DNA from: Caldicellulosiruptor bescii DSM 6725
GTDB lineage: Bacteria > Bacillota > Thermoanaerobacteria > Caldicellulosiruptorales > Caldicellulosiruptoraceae
Direction: 5' to 3'
DNA: 64,000 bases
Assembly: GCF_000022325.1 (NCBI RefSeq)
Contig: NC_012034.1
Location: 2,710,001 to 2,774,000, forward strand
A program made the translations under genes and the position numbers. Below, in pieces: positions 52,809-61,809 of this stretch; positions within the stretch are counted from its first letter, which is position 1, and each line of letters opens with the position of its first letter. The notes below the pieces were generated by a model, which was given only the letters and a program-made list of their open reading frames with translations, was not told the origin of the DNA and did no database searches.

Positions 52809-53908
52809 ATATAAAACGCCTTTTGAAAGACAAATTCAATCTATTTTTGATGATTATACTTCCTTCAATTGCAGTTGCTCTTTCAACCTTTTTTACATTA
52901 AGCGTTGAATCTTCTTATAAAATTGGAATTATTACAGACAAAGAAAAAAGCAAGGTTGTAAAACTAATTGAAAAAGAGCTCAAAAAATGTTTTGATGTTA
53001 AAACCTTTGACCCTACCAAATCAATTGTAAGCCAGATGGTTCAAAGCGGTATTGACTGTGTTGTTGTTTTAAAGAACAAGTCAGTTGATGATATTATTAA
53101 TGAAAAACAGAAAAATATAAAAATATATACATTTGGAAAGTCTGAAACTCATGTTATTTTAAAGGAATATCTAAACAGTGTACTCAAAATATTTATTTCT
53201 CAAAAGCGAATACACAACTCTTATTTTTTAGAACCTTCAAAGTATATTTTTGAGCATTCTCCAATTGTATTAAATAAAATTTTGCATCAGCAGTCAAAAT
53301 CTCTTTCAATTGCTTTTGCCTCAGGATTTTTTGTAATGTCTCTGTTTTGGCTTGCACTTAATGCTTCTAATATAATATTAAAAGATTATCAAGAAAGAGT
53401 TATTCTGCGAATTTTATGCTCACCAATTTCAAAGCAAAGCTATATTCTGCAATCTATCTTGAGCATATTTTCCATTACATTTTTACAGCTAATCTTTTTT
53501 GTGCTGCTATGTTCGTATGCATTTAGACTTACTTTTGGAACTAACATACTTATTGTTATTTCAGTTCTCTCCATTTGTAGCTTTATGTTTGTTGCTTTTG
53601 CTGTAATGTTTATAAGCATAGTTAATGACATGAGAAAACTTGCAAGTTTGAATTCAATGGTCGTAACAATAACAATAATGTGCATGCTTGGAGGTTGTTA
53701 TTGGCCGCTCAGCATTATGCCAAAGTTTCTTCAAAAGATTGCATTGTTTTTCCCAACAACATACGCAGTAAATCTAACAAAGAATGTGCTAACTGGCAAA
53801 TCCATAGAAAGTATGATGGTTGACATTGCGCAAGTAGCAGCATTTTGTCTGTTTTTTACACTTGTGGGCATAAAGCAGCTTTCTAAAAATGTAATGTCAA
53901 AGCTGTGA
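52790..53908 (+). CDS. ABC-2 permease (LnrN-like)
   Basis: A 372-residue permease of the same design: N-terminal helix (LFLMIILPSIAVALSTFFTL), external domain, then helices with GCYWPLSIMPKFLQKIALFFPTTYAVN, the conserved ABC-2 region near the C-terminus. ATG 52790 follows GAGGAAGGTG. Together with the preceding permease it forms a heterodimeric channel. Confidence 0.82.
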   Translation: MAVFKINIKRLLKDKFNLFLMIILPSIAVALSTFFTLSVESSYKIGIITDKEKSKVVKLIEKELKKCFDVKTFDPTKSIVSQMVQSGIDCVVVLKNKSVDDIINEKQKNIKIYTFGKSETHVILKEYLNSVLKIFISQKRIHNSYFLEPSKYIFEHSPIVLNKILHQQSKSLSIAFASGFFVMSLFWLALNASNIILKDYQERVILRILCSPISKQSYILQSILSIFSITFLQLIFFVLLCSYAFRLTFGTNILIVISVLSICSFMFVAFAVMFISIVNDMRKLASLNSMVVTITIMCMLGGCYWPLSIMPKFLQKIALFFPTTYAVNLTKNVLTGKSIESMMVDIAQVAAFCLFFTLVGIKQLSKNVMSKL

Positions 53909-53914
53909 ATTTGT

Positions 53915-53947
53915 AAAAAGGCACCTTTTTCAGGTGCTTTTACTTTT
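53915..53947 (+). terminator. Terminator after the ABC-2 genes
   Basis: AAAAGGCACCT and AGGTGCTTTT form a stem with one bulge and a short loop, followed by ACTTTTTTT. Confidence 0.75.
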
Positions 53948-54093
53948 TTTGAATATTATGTACTCCCCACACCTGAGTTCAAACTCTTCCGGAAAGACAA
54001 AAGTTGACAAATCAATCTCAGTAATAATTTTGGGCTTTACTGTACAATATGATAAAATAAATTTTAGCAATAACAACTTTGCGGGAAAAGAAA

Positions 54094-55212
54094 ATGCTTT
54101 CATTCATTGTAAGCGCCTATGCTCTTTGGAGTTTATATGAGGATGGCAAGCTTTCCAAAATAGCCATTTTGTTTTTACTTCTCTTTTTGTCATTAGAATT
54201 CTTAAAAACTGAATATCTAAAATCCATATACCATACAGCAGTGGCAGCCTTTGCAGAGCTGATAATAATATTTCTTGCTATTTTTCTCTGCGGATGGGAA
54301 TTCTCTTTTTTAATTTCAATTGCTGTGTGTACATTTTTGCACCATAGAAACAAGTTATCAATTTACTCAATTGCCTCTATACTCTTTATTAGCCTTTTTC
54401 TTATCCCTTCAAAGATGGTAAGGGAATATGCTTTTGTCTGCGTTTTTGTTTTTTCTCTAAAATTAGTCACACAGATGCTGAAGGATAGCAAACACAAATA
54501 CTTAGAAAAAATTGACCACTTAAGACTTTTAAACCTGCAACTAAGCAAGCTAAAAACACAGCTTTTAGAGTCCCAACAGACAATAGAAGGTCTTGCGGCA
54601 CAAAACCAAAAGATGGAAATAGCAACTTCTTTGCACGACACAGTTGGGCACAACTTGGCAGCGCTGAATATCCAGCTCAATGCCATAAAGAGCTTGCTGG
54701 AGAAAAAAGGAGTACTTGAAGATGCTCAAATAAGCCAAATCATATCTTCATGCTTGCAGCAGACTCAAACATCTTACGAAAGTTTGAGAAAGTTTGTCTA
54801 TTCAATGAAAAACTCTTTTGAAACCAAAGAAAAGTACTTATCTCAATTGATAGAAAATTTTAACTTCTGCAACATAACATTAAACCGCAGCGGAGACATT
54901 GAAAACATTCCATCACACGTATTTGAAAATCTAATGGCAATCCTCAAAGAAGCTCTTTTAAACGTGGCAAAACACTCAAATGCTACTCAAGTAGCTGTAT
55001 CTTTGGAATCAAAACCAGCATATGTACGTCTTGCTGTGCATGACAATGGCAAGAAAAAAGGAGAAATAAAAGAGGGCGTTGGGCTCATGAGCATAAAACT
55101 TCGAGCAAAGTCTATGGGCGCAACAGTCAACATTGACAACCATGCTGGATTTTCAATAGTGGTATTTGTCCCATTAAAAAGCAGGAGGGAAGATTACTTT
55201 GAAAAAACCTAA
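54094..55212 (+). CDS. LiaS/DesK-type sensor histidine kinase
   Basis: A 372-residue membrane kinase: about five N-terminal helices with almost no extracellular loop (membrane-sensing type), a coiled coil (LRLLNLQLSKLKTQLLESQQTIEG), HisKA_3 box EIATSLHDTVGHNLAALNIQL with the phospho-accepting histidine, and a short ATPase domain with LKEALLNVAKHSNATQVAV and GVGLMSI. ATG 54094 has only a weak GGGAAAAG site. It overlaps the response regulator by 14 bp and probably senses the exporter's substrate in the membrane. Confidence 0.87.
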   Translation: MLSFIVSAYALWSLYEDGKLSKIAILFLLLFLSLEFLKTEYLKSIYHTAVAAFAELIIIFLAIFLCGWEFSFLISIAVCTFLHHRNKLSIYSIASILFISLFLIPSKMVREYAFVCVFVFSLKLVTQMLKDSKHKYLEKIDHLRLLNLQLSKLKTQLLESQQTIEGLAAQNQKMEIATSLHDTVGHNLAALNIQLNAIKSLLEKKGVLEDAQISQIISSCLQQTQTSYESLRKFVYSMKNSFETKEKYLSQLIENFNFCNITLNRSGDIENIPSHVFENLMAILKEALLNVAKHSNATQVAVSLESKPAYVRLAVHDNGKKKGEIKEGVGLMSIKLRAKSMGATVNIDNHAGFSIVVFVPLKSRREDYFEKT

Positions 55213-55834
55213 GGTCTTAATTGTGGATGATAACCCTGCCGTTTTGGACGGTCTTAAAATCATCCTTGAGCTTGAAAATTTTGAGGTTGTAAGTCTTTGC
55301 ACCAATGCAAAAGAAGCAATAGAGTTTCTCGAAAAGAAGCATGCTGACGTTGTTCTTATGGATATTAGAATGCCTGTTATGGATGGTATTGAGGGAACTT
55401 TTAATATAAAAACCAAATTTCCAAATGTCAAAGTGATAATATTAACAACATTTTGTGAAGAAGATTACATAAAAAAGAGCCTGAGCTTTGGCGCAGATGG
55501 GTACATCCTTAAAAGCTCTGATGCAAAGCATATTGTGAATTCTATTTTGTCTGTGCTTGACGGTAAGGTTGTTATGGACAAAGAAATTGCTTTATACATT
55601 TCAGATGTATTGAAAAGGACCAGTAAGCAGCTGCTTGAAAAAACACAAAACCTTACTGAAAGAGAGCTTGAAATTGCAAAGCTCATATCACAAGGATACT
55701 CAAATAAGGAAATTGCAAGGATGCTATTCATCTCTGAAGGTACAGTAAGAAACTACATAACATCCATTCTTCAAAAGTTAAATCTTAAAAATAGAACCCA
55801 AATTGCAGTATACTATCTTACTAAATTTTCTTAA
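55199..55834 (+). CDS. NarL/FixJ-family response regulator
   Basis: A 211-residue regulator: receiver domain with acidic DDNPAV, phospho-acceptor VVLMDIRMPVMDG (about residue 55), T and K at the switch positions (ILTT, ILKSS), then LuxR-type HTH LTERELEIAKLISQGYSNKEIARMLFISEGTVRNYITSILQKL. TTG 55199 is 9 bases after AGGAGGG. It likely controls the exporter operon upstream through the palindrome at 50623. Confidence 0.9.
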   Translation: MKKPKVLIVDDNPAVLDGLKIILELENFEVVSLCTNAKEAIEFLEKKHADVVLMDIRMPVMDGIEGTFNIKTKFPNVKVIILTTFCEEDYIKKSLSFGADGYILKSSDAKHIVNSILSVLDGKVVMDKEIALYISDVLKRTSKQLLEKTQNLTERELEIAKLISQGYSNKEIARMLFISEGTVRNYITSILQKLNLKNRTQIAVYYLTKFS

Positions 55835-56040
55835 TCTCAAAAGTGTAAGACATAGGCATTTGTTAATTAATTAAAAGTATGCGTGAATAAGTGGTCATAA
55901 AAAACAAATTGAAACAACTCATTGGCGATATAACCATAGTTTTTGTTTTTGCCTACTTTTTTGTGTTTGCCAGAGTAAAGATGTTATCCAAAAATGTACT
56001 TTCGAAGGTGTAAAATAAAGTTTTTTCTTGTGGTAATATT

Positions 56041-56187
56041 TTAATGTAAAATATCGTAAATTAATCTGCCAACAAATTCTCCAATTTTAAAGGCTAAAAG
56101 AGATAATAATCCAAAACCAATAAAAATCAACGATGCCCTTATTATAGGTGGGAATTTCTCCAATTTTGCAATCATCTGTTTTAGCAC
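56041..56187 (-). CDS. 48-residue single-span membrane protein
   Basis: The GTG at 56187 lies 8 bases after GGAGG (56196-56200) and opens MLKQMIAKLEKFPPIIRASL followed by a hydrophobic helix (IFIGFGLLSLLAF) and GEFVGRLIYDILH. The start spacing, charge distribution and single-span topology look like a true small protein; I do not recognise the family. Confidence 0.5.
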   Translation of the reverse strand: MLKQMIAKLEKFPPIIRASLIFIGFGLLSLLAFKIGEFVGRLIYDILH

Positions 56188-56298
56188 TTACCAAACCTCC
56201 AGTTCTATATCGGAGATGATTAAAGGAAAGTTACAGCAGAAGACAATCTAAATGTATCTAATAAGAATCTTCTCTTTTTCAGGAAATTGACAAAAAGC

Positions 56299-56545
56299 TT
56301 AAAGGAGTTCTAAAACCTCTTCTAAACTTATTCGTGCTTGTTCCAAGATATTTTTTAATGTTCCTCTTGCGACTTCTTAATGCACTGGAACAATTACGAT
56401 TCTTGTTGGATTTTCTTTTTTTGAGTTTGAGATGACTGCCTTTTTGTGCAACTTCCCAGACTTGCCTGCTTCCTGCAAACCAAGCTTCATTCTTGCTCTG
56501 CACTATATACCGGAGTCTGCTATGGGCTTTCGAGCTGTTCTGCAT
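56299..56545 (-). pseudogene. HicA-like toxin remnant
   Basis: One frame reads VWEVAQKGSHLKLKK, the double-stranded-RNA-binding GSH motif of HicA; after a frameshift in an A-run another frame gives KKENPTRIVIVPVH, a stop, then EVARGTLKNILEQARISLEEVLELL, the usual HicA C-terminus. The gene is therefore inactivated by a frameshift and an in-frame stop. The only HicB-like gene in the window, at 23787, is also broken and distant. Confidence 0.65.
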
Positions 56546-56626
56546 CCTGCCATGGTTTTGAAAAAGTTTAAATTACCTTGAGTTTGTTATAAATAGCGAA
56601 CATTTGTAGGTATTAAATAAAGAACC

Positions 56627-57580
56627 TCAGTTAATCAACTCTTTTCTCAGTTCTTTTACCTTTTCTATGTCTAATTCTGTAAGCTCTGCAATGTCTTCAT
56701 CGCTAAAACCTCTTCTTATCATCTTCTTTGCTACCTCGATTTTCCCTTCAATTTTCCCTTCAATTTTTCCTTCAATTTTTCCCTCATTGAATTTTCTCAT
56801 CTGTACTTCGTCCAGTAGTTTTGCAACATTAGATACAAACTCTCCCATTTGCCTACTCCCCCCTTGTTTAACTCTTTGTGCAAGTTCGTCGTATTTTTCT
56901 TTGTCTTCCTTTGCGAGCCTTGGTCGAATTACATTTCCTGCCCATATTAAGAATCTCTCTGCGTTGTTTTGGCTTAATTTCTCAAGCTTCGGTTCAATCT
57001 CTTTCAGTCTTTTTACAAGCTCTTCTGTGTCATCCCTTACCTGTTCTAAGTAAAACACTGCTGGACTCAAGATATCCTCTTCCTCTTGAAGTAAAGTTTT
57101 GGCATCTAATTTTGAAATGTTCACAAGAGCATACTTGAAAATATCATCCTTGAAAATATCAAATTCGCTGATTATCTCCTGTGGAACATCCCAGTCCTTC
57201 TCAAGACCGTTGTATGTGACTATCGGGATTATTGCTGGAAGTTTCTTTACACCTTCTCTAATCTTCTTTGCCCAGAGCAATATCATGTATCTCAGTAGTC
57301 TTTCTGGCATGTCTTCAGCTACTGTTGATTGGTTTTCAATGATAATGTAGAAATATACTTCCCTGTCTTTTAGCCTTGCCTTTGCTATGACATCGGCTCT
57401 TTTCTGGTGAAAAGTTTCATCTACAAACTCTTTATCGGCAAGTTCTATCGAGTCTTCTTGAATCTCTTTTGCCCAACTGTAGCCTATTACATCTTTCACG
57501 AGGAAGAGAATATCTTTTGGGTGTTCAAACAAAAACTTAAAGGTTGAATCATGTTCCTGCGGTGGTAAATTGCTACTCAT
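56627..57580 (-). CDS. Rpn-family (PDDEXK transposase-like) nuclease
   Basis: A 317-residue Rpn/YhgA-like protein: HDSTFKFLFEHPKDILFLVKDVIG at the N-terminus and the nuclease core RADVIAKARLKDREVYFYIIIENQST with D and E-x-Q/K positions, then LLRYMILLWAKKI. These DNases promote RecA-independent recombination or act as phage-defence effectors. The C-terminal part has four EGKI tetrapeptide copies (12-bp repeats) followed by GFSDEDIAELTELDIEKVKELR. ATG 57580 is preceded by GAAGGAGAAG. Confidence 0.82.
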   Translation of the reverse strand: MSSNLPPQEHDSTFKFLFEHPKDILFLVKDVIGYSWAKEIQEDSIELADKEFVDETFHQKRADVIAKARLKDREVYFYIIIENQSTVAEDMPERLLRYMILLWAKKIREGVKKLPAIIPIVTYNGLEKDWDVPQEIISEFDIFKDDIFKYALVNISKLDAKTLLQEEEDILSPAVFYLEQVRDDTEELVKRLKEIEPKLEKLSQNNAERFLIWAGNVIRPRLAKEDKEKYDELAQRVKQGGSRQMGEFVSNVAKLLDEVQMRKFNEGKIEGKIEGKIEGKIEVAKKMIRRGFSDEDIAELTELDIEKVKELRKELIN

Positions 57581-57821
57581 TTCTTTACTTCTCCTTCGTT
57601 GGCAAACTTTAAAAGCATAAGTGCTTAACTCCTTCCACCTTTATTATACCACACCAAAAAACAATAAACACAGATCTTTGCACCGATAGCTTTTATTCTC
57701 TCTCTTTTATAAAGTTATCTCAAAAACACTCACTTGCGTTGTTTTTATTATATACTCACTTTTCTTGTATAGCAATTTAATTCAAAGAAAGTATTCTCAG
57801 TACCATAGTATGCGTGTACGT

Positions 57822-58422
57822 TTATTGGGCGGCTGAATGTACGTTGTGTTGTAATTCAAAATCAAGCCTGACAACCTTCCAGCCTGCTGGTACTGTTAGA
57901 CCTGTGACCTTTGCAGGTTGTAATTTGTGCTGGATTGTAGATATGTTGTACTGCCCGTTTGAAATTGTAACAGTGCCTTGTGTACTGGAATATAACTCTT
58001 GTTGCAATGTTTGGTTCATATTCTTTTATCCACCAGTAACCAATTGATAAGGATTGTCACGGATTTGCACTGTAGCTTACTTTTGTTGCACCATAAGGGT
58101 TGCCCGGTACATTTCCCGGCAGCCCATATACTGCTTTCCTGTAGTCTATTGCGTATTCGGTGTTGAGGTAAAAGGTACCATAACCATCTTTAATAATGTA
58201 CTTTCGTGTTCCTTGTGGTAATACATCTCTTAATACATCATCTCTTGTTATTCCATTATAGCTGTCGAATCCACCTTCATAATAATTGTTTGATACTGCA
58301 CTATAGTCGATTGCATATACTTTTGCCAAAGGTAAAAACTGAACTACAAGTTCAAATACAAATACCAAGATTAAAAATAAAGCAAAAGGTTTATTTTGAC
58401 CCTTGCTCTTGAATATTTTCAT
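57822..58422 (-). pseudogene. Broken secreted protein of unknown function
   Basis: ATG 58422 with GAGGAGGTG opens a signal-peptide protein (FALFLILVFVFELVVQF, then KVYAIDYSAVSNNYYEGG). A TGA at 58057-58059 stops it after 121 codons, but the same frame continues SLSIGYWWIKEYEPNIATRV and, after a frameshift near CAGTACAC, QGTVTISNGQYNISTIQ up to 57822. It reads as one beta-rich secreted protein broken by a nonsense codon (likely Trp to stop) and a slip. The upstream neighbour is the S-layer-like gene, 25 bp away. Confidence 0.6.
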
Positions 58423-58447
58423 CCTTGAAAACACCTCCTCAGCAGAA

Positions 58448-60067
58448 TCAGTACGTCCCATCATATAAAGATATCTGAGCTGCTGTTGTTCCTATTGCAC
58501 CATATCTTCTATTAAAAACTATTCCAACAGAGTCCTCCGAACTAAGAAGCACCAACCTCTTTTCAGTTGTAAGTCTATATTTGCAATACAACAGTTGCCA
58601 CAGTTCATCTATTCGGTACGTTATTGTCTTGCCTGTATGGTAGTAGAGAACACAGTATAAACCGTCAGGTTCATATCCCCTTGCTTTTTTAAACTTATAA
58701 TTATATCCATAATCATCGATAGTATCATTTTTAAATGTCAGTTCATCAAACACAACTCTTTTGCTCTCATCAAATATCTTTGTTATCATGTCAACTGCTT
58801 CTGCTCTTGTTAAAAGCCTGCCTACATTGAATCTTATATCAGGCATGTTCATCACAGGTGGGTATTTTGGAATACCTGTCCATACATCAGCAATCGGTTT
58901 GAAGTTTTTATAAACGTTCTTAAATATGTTTACATCAACATTAGCTTCTGGCTGGATAATACCCAAATCAGCAAGTCTGAGTACTGCTTCCTGATATAAT
59001 GCTGGTATTTTGTTAAAGTCAGAGCAAATGTATTTAAACCTTGTCCAGTCAAGTGGGAACTTTCTTGGCAGTTTCATAAGCCATCTGTTAAGTGCTTCAT
59101 TTGTCACAGGATTGAGTTCTGCTGTCCACTGCCAGTCATCTATGTTTGTGCTCTTGTATTTGCCAAATTCAAGATAACTCAAAAATATTTGAAAGTACCT
59201 TGGCTTGGTAAACCATATACCATCTGGTGGAAAATCAAATTTGTAAGTAAAAAACGTATAGCAACCAGACCAATATGCTAGCTTATCATTTCTTTTTGGT
59301 TCGTAATATAACTTGTAAAGTTCTCTGTTTTGAACAGTTGAGACAAACTCTTTATCTGTTATTGTTGAAAAACCACCCAGTAGACTATGATGCCCCAGCA
59401 CCCACACCTGAGCTTTTAACCTTTCTGCTGGCAGGTCAAACTTGACTTTGTTAGGGTTCTCTTTCATAAATCTCTGCAGAACCTTCCACCAATCAAGCGG
59501 CAAAAAGTAACCTTTGAGTCTGTTCCATACATGCACTGTCTTAACTGTCCCATCCCTGTAATACTTGTCAATCACAACAAGGTCATATGCCATTACAGCG
59601 TATTTTGAATTAAAATGCGCCCAAGGGCTATCATCCCATTCTGGTGGAGTCCATGCAACATAAGCACCTCTGAAATTGTGAGTTACATCTTCTCCTAACC
59701 AGAACGTGTAGTCTACTGGAGACAGTACAACAGTCTTGACCGGTATGTTCTTATCCTTAAGCTCCGGCACTGCATTTATCAGCTTCCACACAATGTAGCT
59801 TGCCTGTGCTCTTGTAAGTGGCTTGTCTTGTTTGACCTCACCCGGTATCAAGCCCATAGAAACTGCCTTTCCCCAGTAGTCCAGAGGTTTATCCGGCTTT
59901 ACCTTTGCTCCCATCAAGAGCGATGTTACAAACTCACCTGCTGTGATGTAGTCTATCTTAGCTGCTGCTGTTTTGACTGCCTGTGTAAGCGACCCTGCCT
60001 GTGCTACTGGGTAGGAAAAGGTTAAAAGCAAACCAAGGATGAGTAAAAAACTCAAAAGTTTTCTCAT
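58448..60067 (-). CDS. Secreted S-layer-homology-like surface protein
   Basis: A 539-residue exported protein: signal peptide MRKLLSFLLILGLLLTFSYPVAQAG, then SLH-type repeats with LTRAQASYIVWKLI near residue 85 and LTRAEAVDMITKIFD near residue 430, separated by an aromatic-rich region (many W/Y) I do not recognise. It would be cell-surface bound. ATG 60067 follows AAAGGAG. A TATAAT-like box lies near 60105. The two halves of the SLH signature are placed unusually far apart. Confidence 0.7.
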   Translation of the reverse strand: MRKLLSFLLILGLLLTFSYPVAQAGSLTQAVKTAAAKIDYITAGEFVTSLLMGAKVKPDKPLDYWGKAVSMGLIPGEVKQDKPLTRAQASYIVWKLINAVPELKDKNIPVKTVVLSPVDYTFWLGEDVTHNFRGAYVAWTPPEWDDSPWAHFNSKYAVMAYDLVVIDKYYRDGTVKTVHVWNRLKGYFLPLDWWKVLQRFMKENPNKVKFDLPAERLKAQVWVLGHHSLLGGFSTITDKEFVSTVQNRELYKLYYEPKRNDKLAYWSGCYTFFTYKFDFPPDGIWFTKPRYFQIFLSYLEFGKYKSTNIDDWQWTAELNPVTNEALNRWLMKLPRKFPLDWTRFKYICSDFNKIPALYQEAVLRLADLGIIQPEANVDVNIFKNVYKNFKPIADVWTGIPKYPPVMNMPDIRFNVGRLLTRAEAVDMITKIFDESKRVVFDELTFKNDTIDDYGYNYKFKKARGYEPDGLYCVLYYHTGKTITYRIDELWQLLYCKYRLTTEKRLVLLSSEDSVGIVFNRRYGAIGTTAAQISLYDGTY

Positions 60068-60153
60068 AGCTCTATCAACTCCTTTTTGCTAAAGTTTTTT
60101 CTCATTATAGTTATACCATGATTTCGAAATTTGCTACACAGAATTTTGCCTGC

Positions 60154-60205
60154 CAAAAAACAGAAAGCCACGGCAAGGTTTTCCCTGCAAACCTGTACCG
60201 TGGCT
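60154..60205 (-). terminator. Minus-strand terminator upstream of the S-layer-like gene
   Basis: AGCCACGG/CCGTGGCT (60166-60173 with 60198-60205) with an inner AGGTTT/AAACCT-type stem; on the minus strand the tail is TTTCTGTTTTTT. It would end transcripts coming from the decayed genes at 60455 and beyond. The rest of 60206-60454 shows nothing recognisable. Confidence 0.65.
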
Positions 60206-60454
60206 AACCTCCCTTCTGATTTACTCGTTTCCGTTTTACATGCGTAAAAAAATTTGACACTCTGTGTTACAACCTGAAAAATGTATTTTAGGAATAACCA
60301 CTTCTACTCTGATTTCAATAGCATATCAACTATTTTTTCAGGTTTTTTAGCTTTACTCCAGTAATATTACACTATTTTTTAACACCTCAAAAATTTTAAA
60401 CTTCGTATAAAAAATTAAAAAGTACACTTTTTTACTAAATCTAAAGAAAAAATT

Positions 60455-61011
60455 TTAAAATTTGCCCCATTTTTTACCATACTTCTTTTCTATTTTCTTA
60501 GCCAGCCACTCAAAATATTCGGCATAAAACGGGTTCTCTTTTCTCTTTTCTTTTATATGTTCTTCTAAATCTCTATATAACTTCAACACCTGAGTTCCCG
60601 AAGCACTTTCAAAAATCCAGAGATAGGAAGGTATCTTTTTTTAACCATTAAACCCCAAAAATGAAAATATGAACATACAACTGAGGCATTTAAATCATCT
60701 GGACCAATTTTTTCTCCATTTTTCACTTTATCATAAATGTATTTCCTTCTTTCTTTCATTTCTGCAGTATCACCTTGAGAAAAATATTCCTTTACAGCTT
60801 CCAAGGATGATATTCTAAAACTTGCAACGCCTATTATTATACCACCAATACCAGAAATAATAGCAATGATATTAACTATCGCCTGCAAAACCTGATTGTT
60901 TGAAACTAATATTTCAGCCAAATTTTTCACAAAATTTAAATTGAAAACAATTAACATAAGTAAAAGTACACTTATGAAAATTACTAATGTTCTGAGATAA
61001 TATTTTTTCAT
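60455..61011 (-). pseudogene. Frameshifted small membrane protein (DUF4760-like), copy 1
   Basis: ATG 61011, 9 bases after AAGGTG, opens a protein with two membrane helices (LVIFISVLLLMLIVFNL and IVNIIAIISGIGGIIIGV) followed by VASFRISSLEAVKEYFSQ and GPDDLNASVVCSYFHFWGLMVKKRYLPI. A one-base shift after that point leads to an early stop at 60583, whereas the other frame continues WIFESASGTQVLKLYRDLEEH to a natural stop at 60455. A more decayed copy is at 62370-62440. Confidence 0.65.
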
Positions 61012-61114
61012 CTGCTTGCCCACCTTACTATTTAAACCAAGACTTACCTATTGGTAGTTCCATGTTTTTTATATGTAAAACACAATACCTTTGATATACA
61101 ACTTTTGTAATTTT

Positions 61115-61333
61115 TTAAATAGACTCAAAGTCATAAACTTGTGAATTGTCTTGAGCTGGGTTAATATAACGCACAAATTCCTTCACAGCTTCTATTCTTT
61201 TTACTAAGCAAGGATGAGTAGAAAAGAGTTCTGAAAAATTCATCCAAAAACTTTTATCCTCTCTTGCTTCTTTTAAAAGCTTATCAATATCAATTCTATT
61301 ATACAAATCCTTGCCGGCTGCAAGTAAAATCAA
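61115..61333 (-). pseudogene. C-terminal fragment of an M48 (HtpX-like) peptidase, copy 1
   Basis: The 72 codons read LLAAGKDLYNRIDIDKLLKEA, then SFWMNFSELFSTHPCLVKRIEAVKEFVRYINP, the typical C-terminal end of M48 peptidases (STHPxLxKRI). The catalytic HExxH domain is missing and the left-hand frame start coincides with unrelated DNA, so it is a remnant. Confidence 0.6.
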
Positions 61334-61379
61334 ACCTTCTCAAGATTTGTTTGCAAGTTTATGCGTTTGTGTTGCATAT

Positions 61380-61564
61380 TCAAGACAGTCGTTGCATGCC
61401 TTTTTCAAACAATGTTGAATACCTATCAAACCCAACCTCAAGAACAATGTCTGTCACCGGCTTGTCCGTTGAAAGGAGCAAGCTGCATGCGTGCTGAAGC
61501 CTCACCTCAATCAAAAAGTTGTGAAAGTTACTCCCAACAAGCTTTTTTAAAAAGCTGGCTTTCT
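61380..61564 (-). pseudogene. Fragment of an AraC-family regulator
   Basis: The minus strand encodes ASFLKKLVGSNFHNFLIEVRLQHA followed by CSLLLSTDKPVTDIVLEVGFDRYSTLFEKGMQRLS and a stop: the two helix-turn-helix units of AraC proteins with the second half degenerate. No effector domain or start remains. Confidence 0.55.
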
Positions 61565-61610
61565 AAAAACAAAAAAGCCACAGACGGTTTGCAGAAAAAT
61601 TTATCTGTGG
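61565..61610 (-). terminator. Terminator of the PIN-domain operon
   Basis: CCACAGA/TCTGTGG (61578-61584 with 61604-61610), followed on the minus strand by GCTTTTTTGTTTTT. Confidence 0.8.
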
Positions 61611-61626
61611 TCTATCTGTTATGAAA

Positions 61627-61809
61627 TTATTGAATAATTTCTTTCTTTTTTTTCTTTTTCAGTTCCTCTAATTCTCTCTCTACTTTTTTTGCCGTTTCTT
61701 CAAAATATCTAATCAATTCTTCTGGAGTCATGTCTTTTGTTTCTTCGTAGATCTCCTCCTGTATCCTGTGCAGTTCTTTCATCGCACTTGTTTCAAACAT
61801 ATTTGTCAC
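61627..61809 (-). CDS. Small charged helical protein, possible antitoxin
   Basis: A 60-residue protein, highly charged and helical (MKELHRIQEEIYEETKDMTPEELIRYFEETAKKVERELEE split over two helices) ending in a lysine run. Its ATG overlaps the PIN-domain stop by 4 bp (ATGA). Small helical proteins of this kind are often VapB-like or DUF2281-like antitoxins, although the toxin-first order is not the usual one. I do not recognise the family. Confidence 0.6.
   Translation of the reverse strand: MTNMFETSAMKELHRIQEEIYEETKDMTPEELIRYFEETAKKVERELEELKKKKKKEIIQ

Noticed and set aside
57814-58047. Plus-strand frame rich in cysteine and tryptophan opposite the broken secreted protein
   Set aside because: It has no ribosome site and is the antisense of the readable pseudogene sequence.
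60154-60205. Large hairpin before the S-layer-like gene as a riboswitch
   Set aside because: The likely promoter of that gene (TATAAT-like near 60105) lies downstream of the hairpin, so it would not be in its leader; a minus-strand terminator explains it better.
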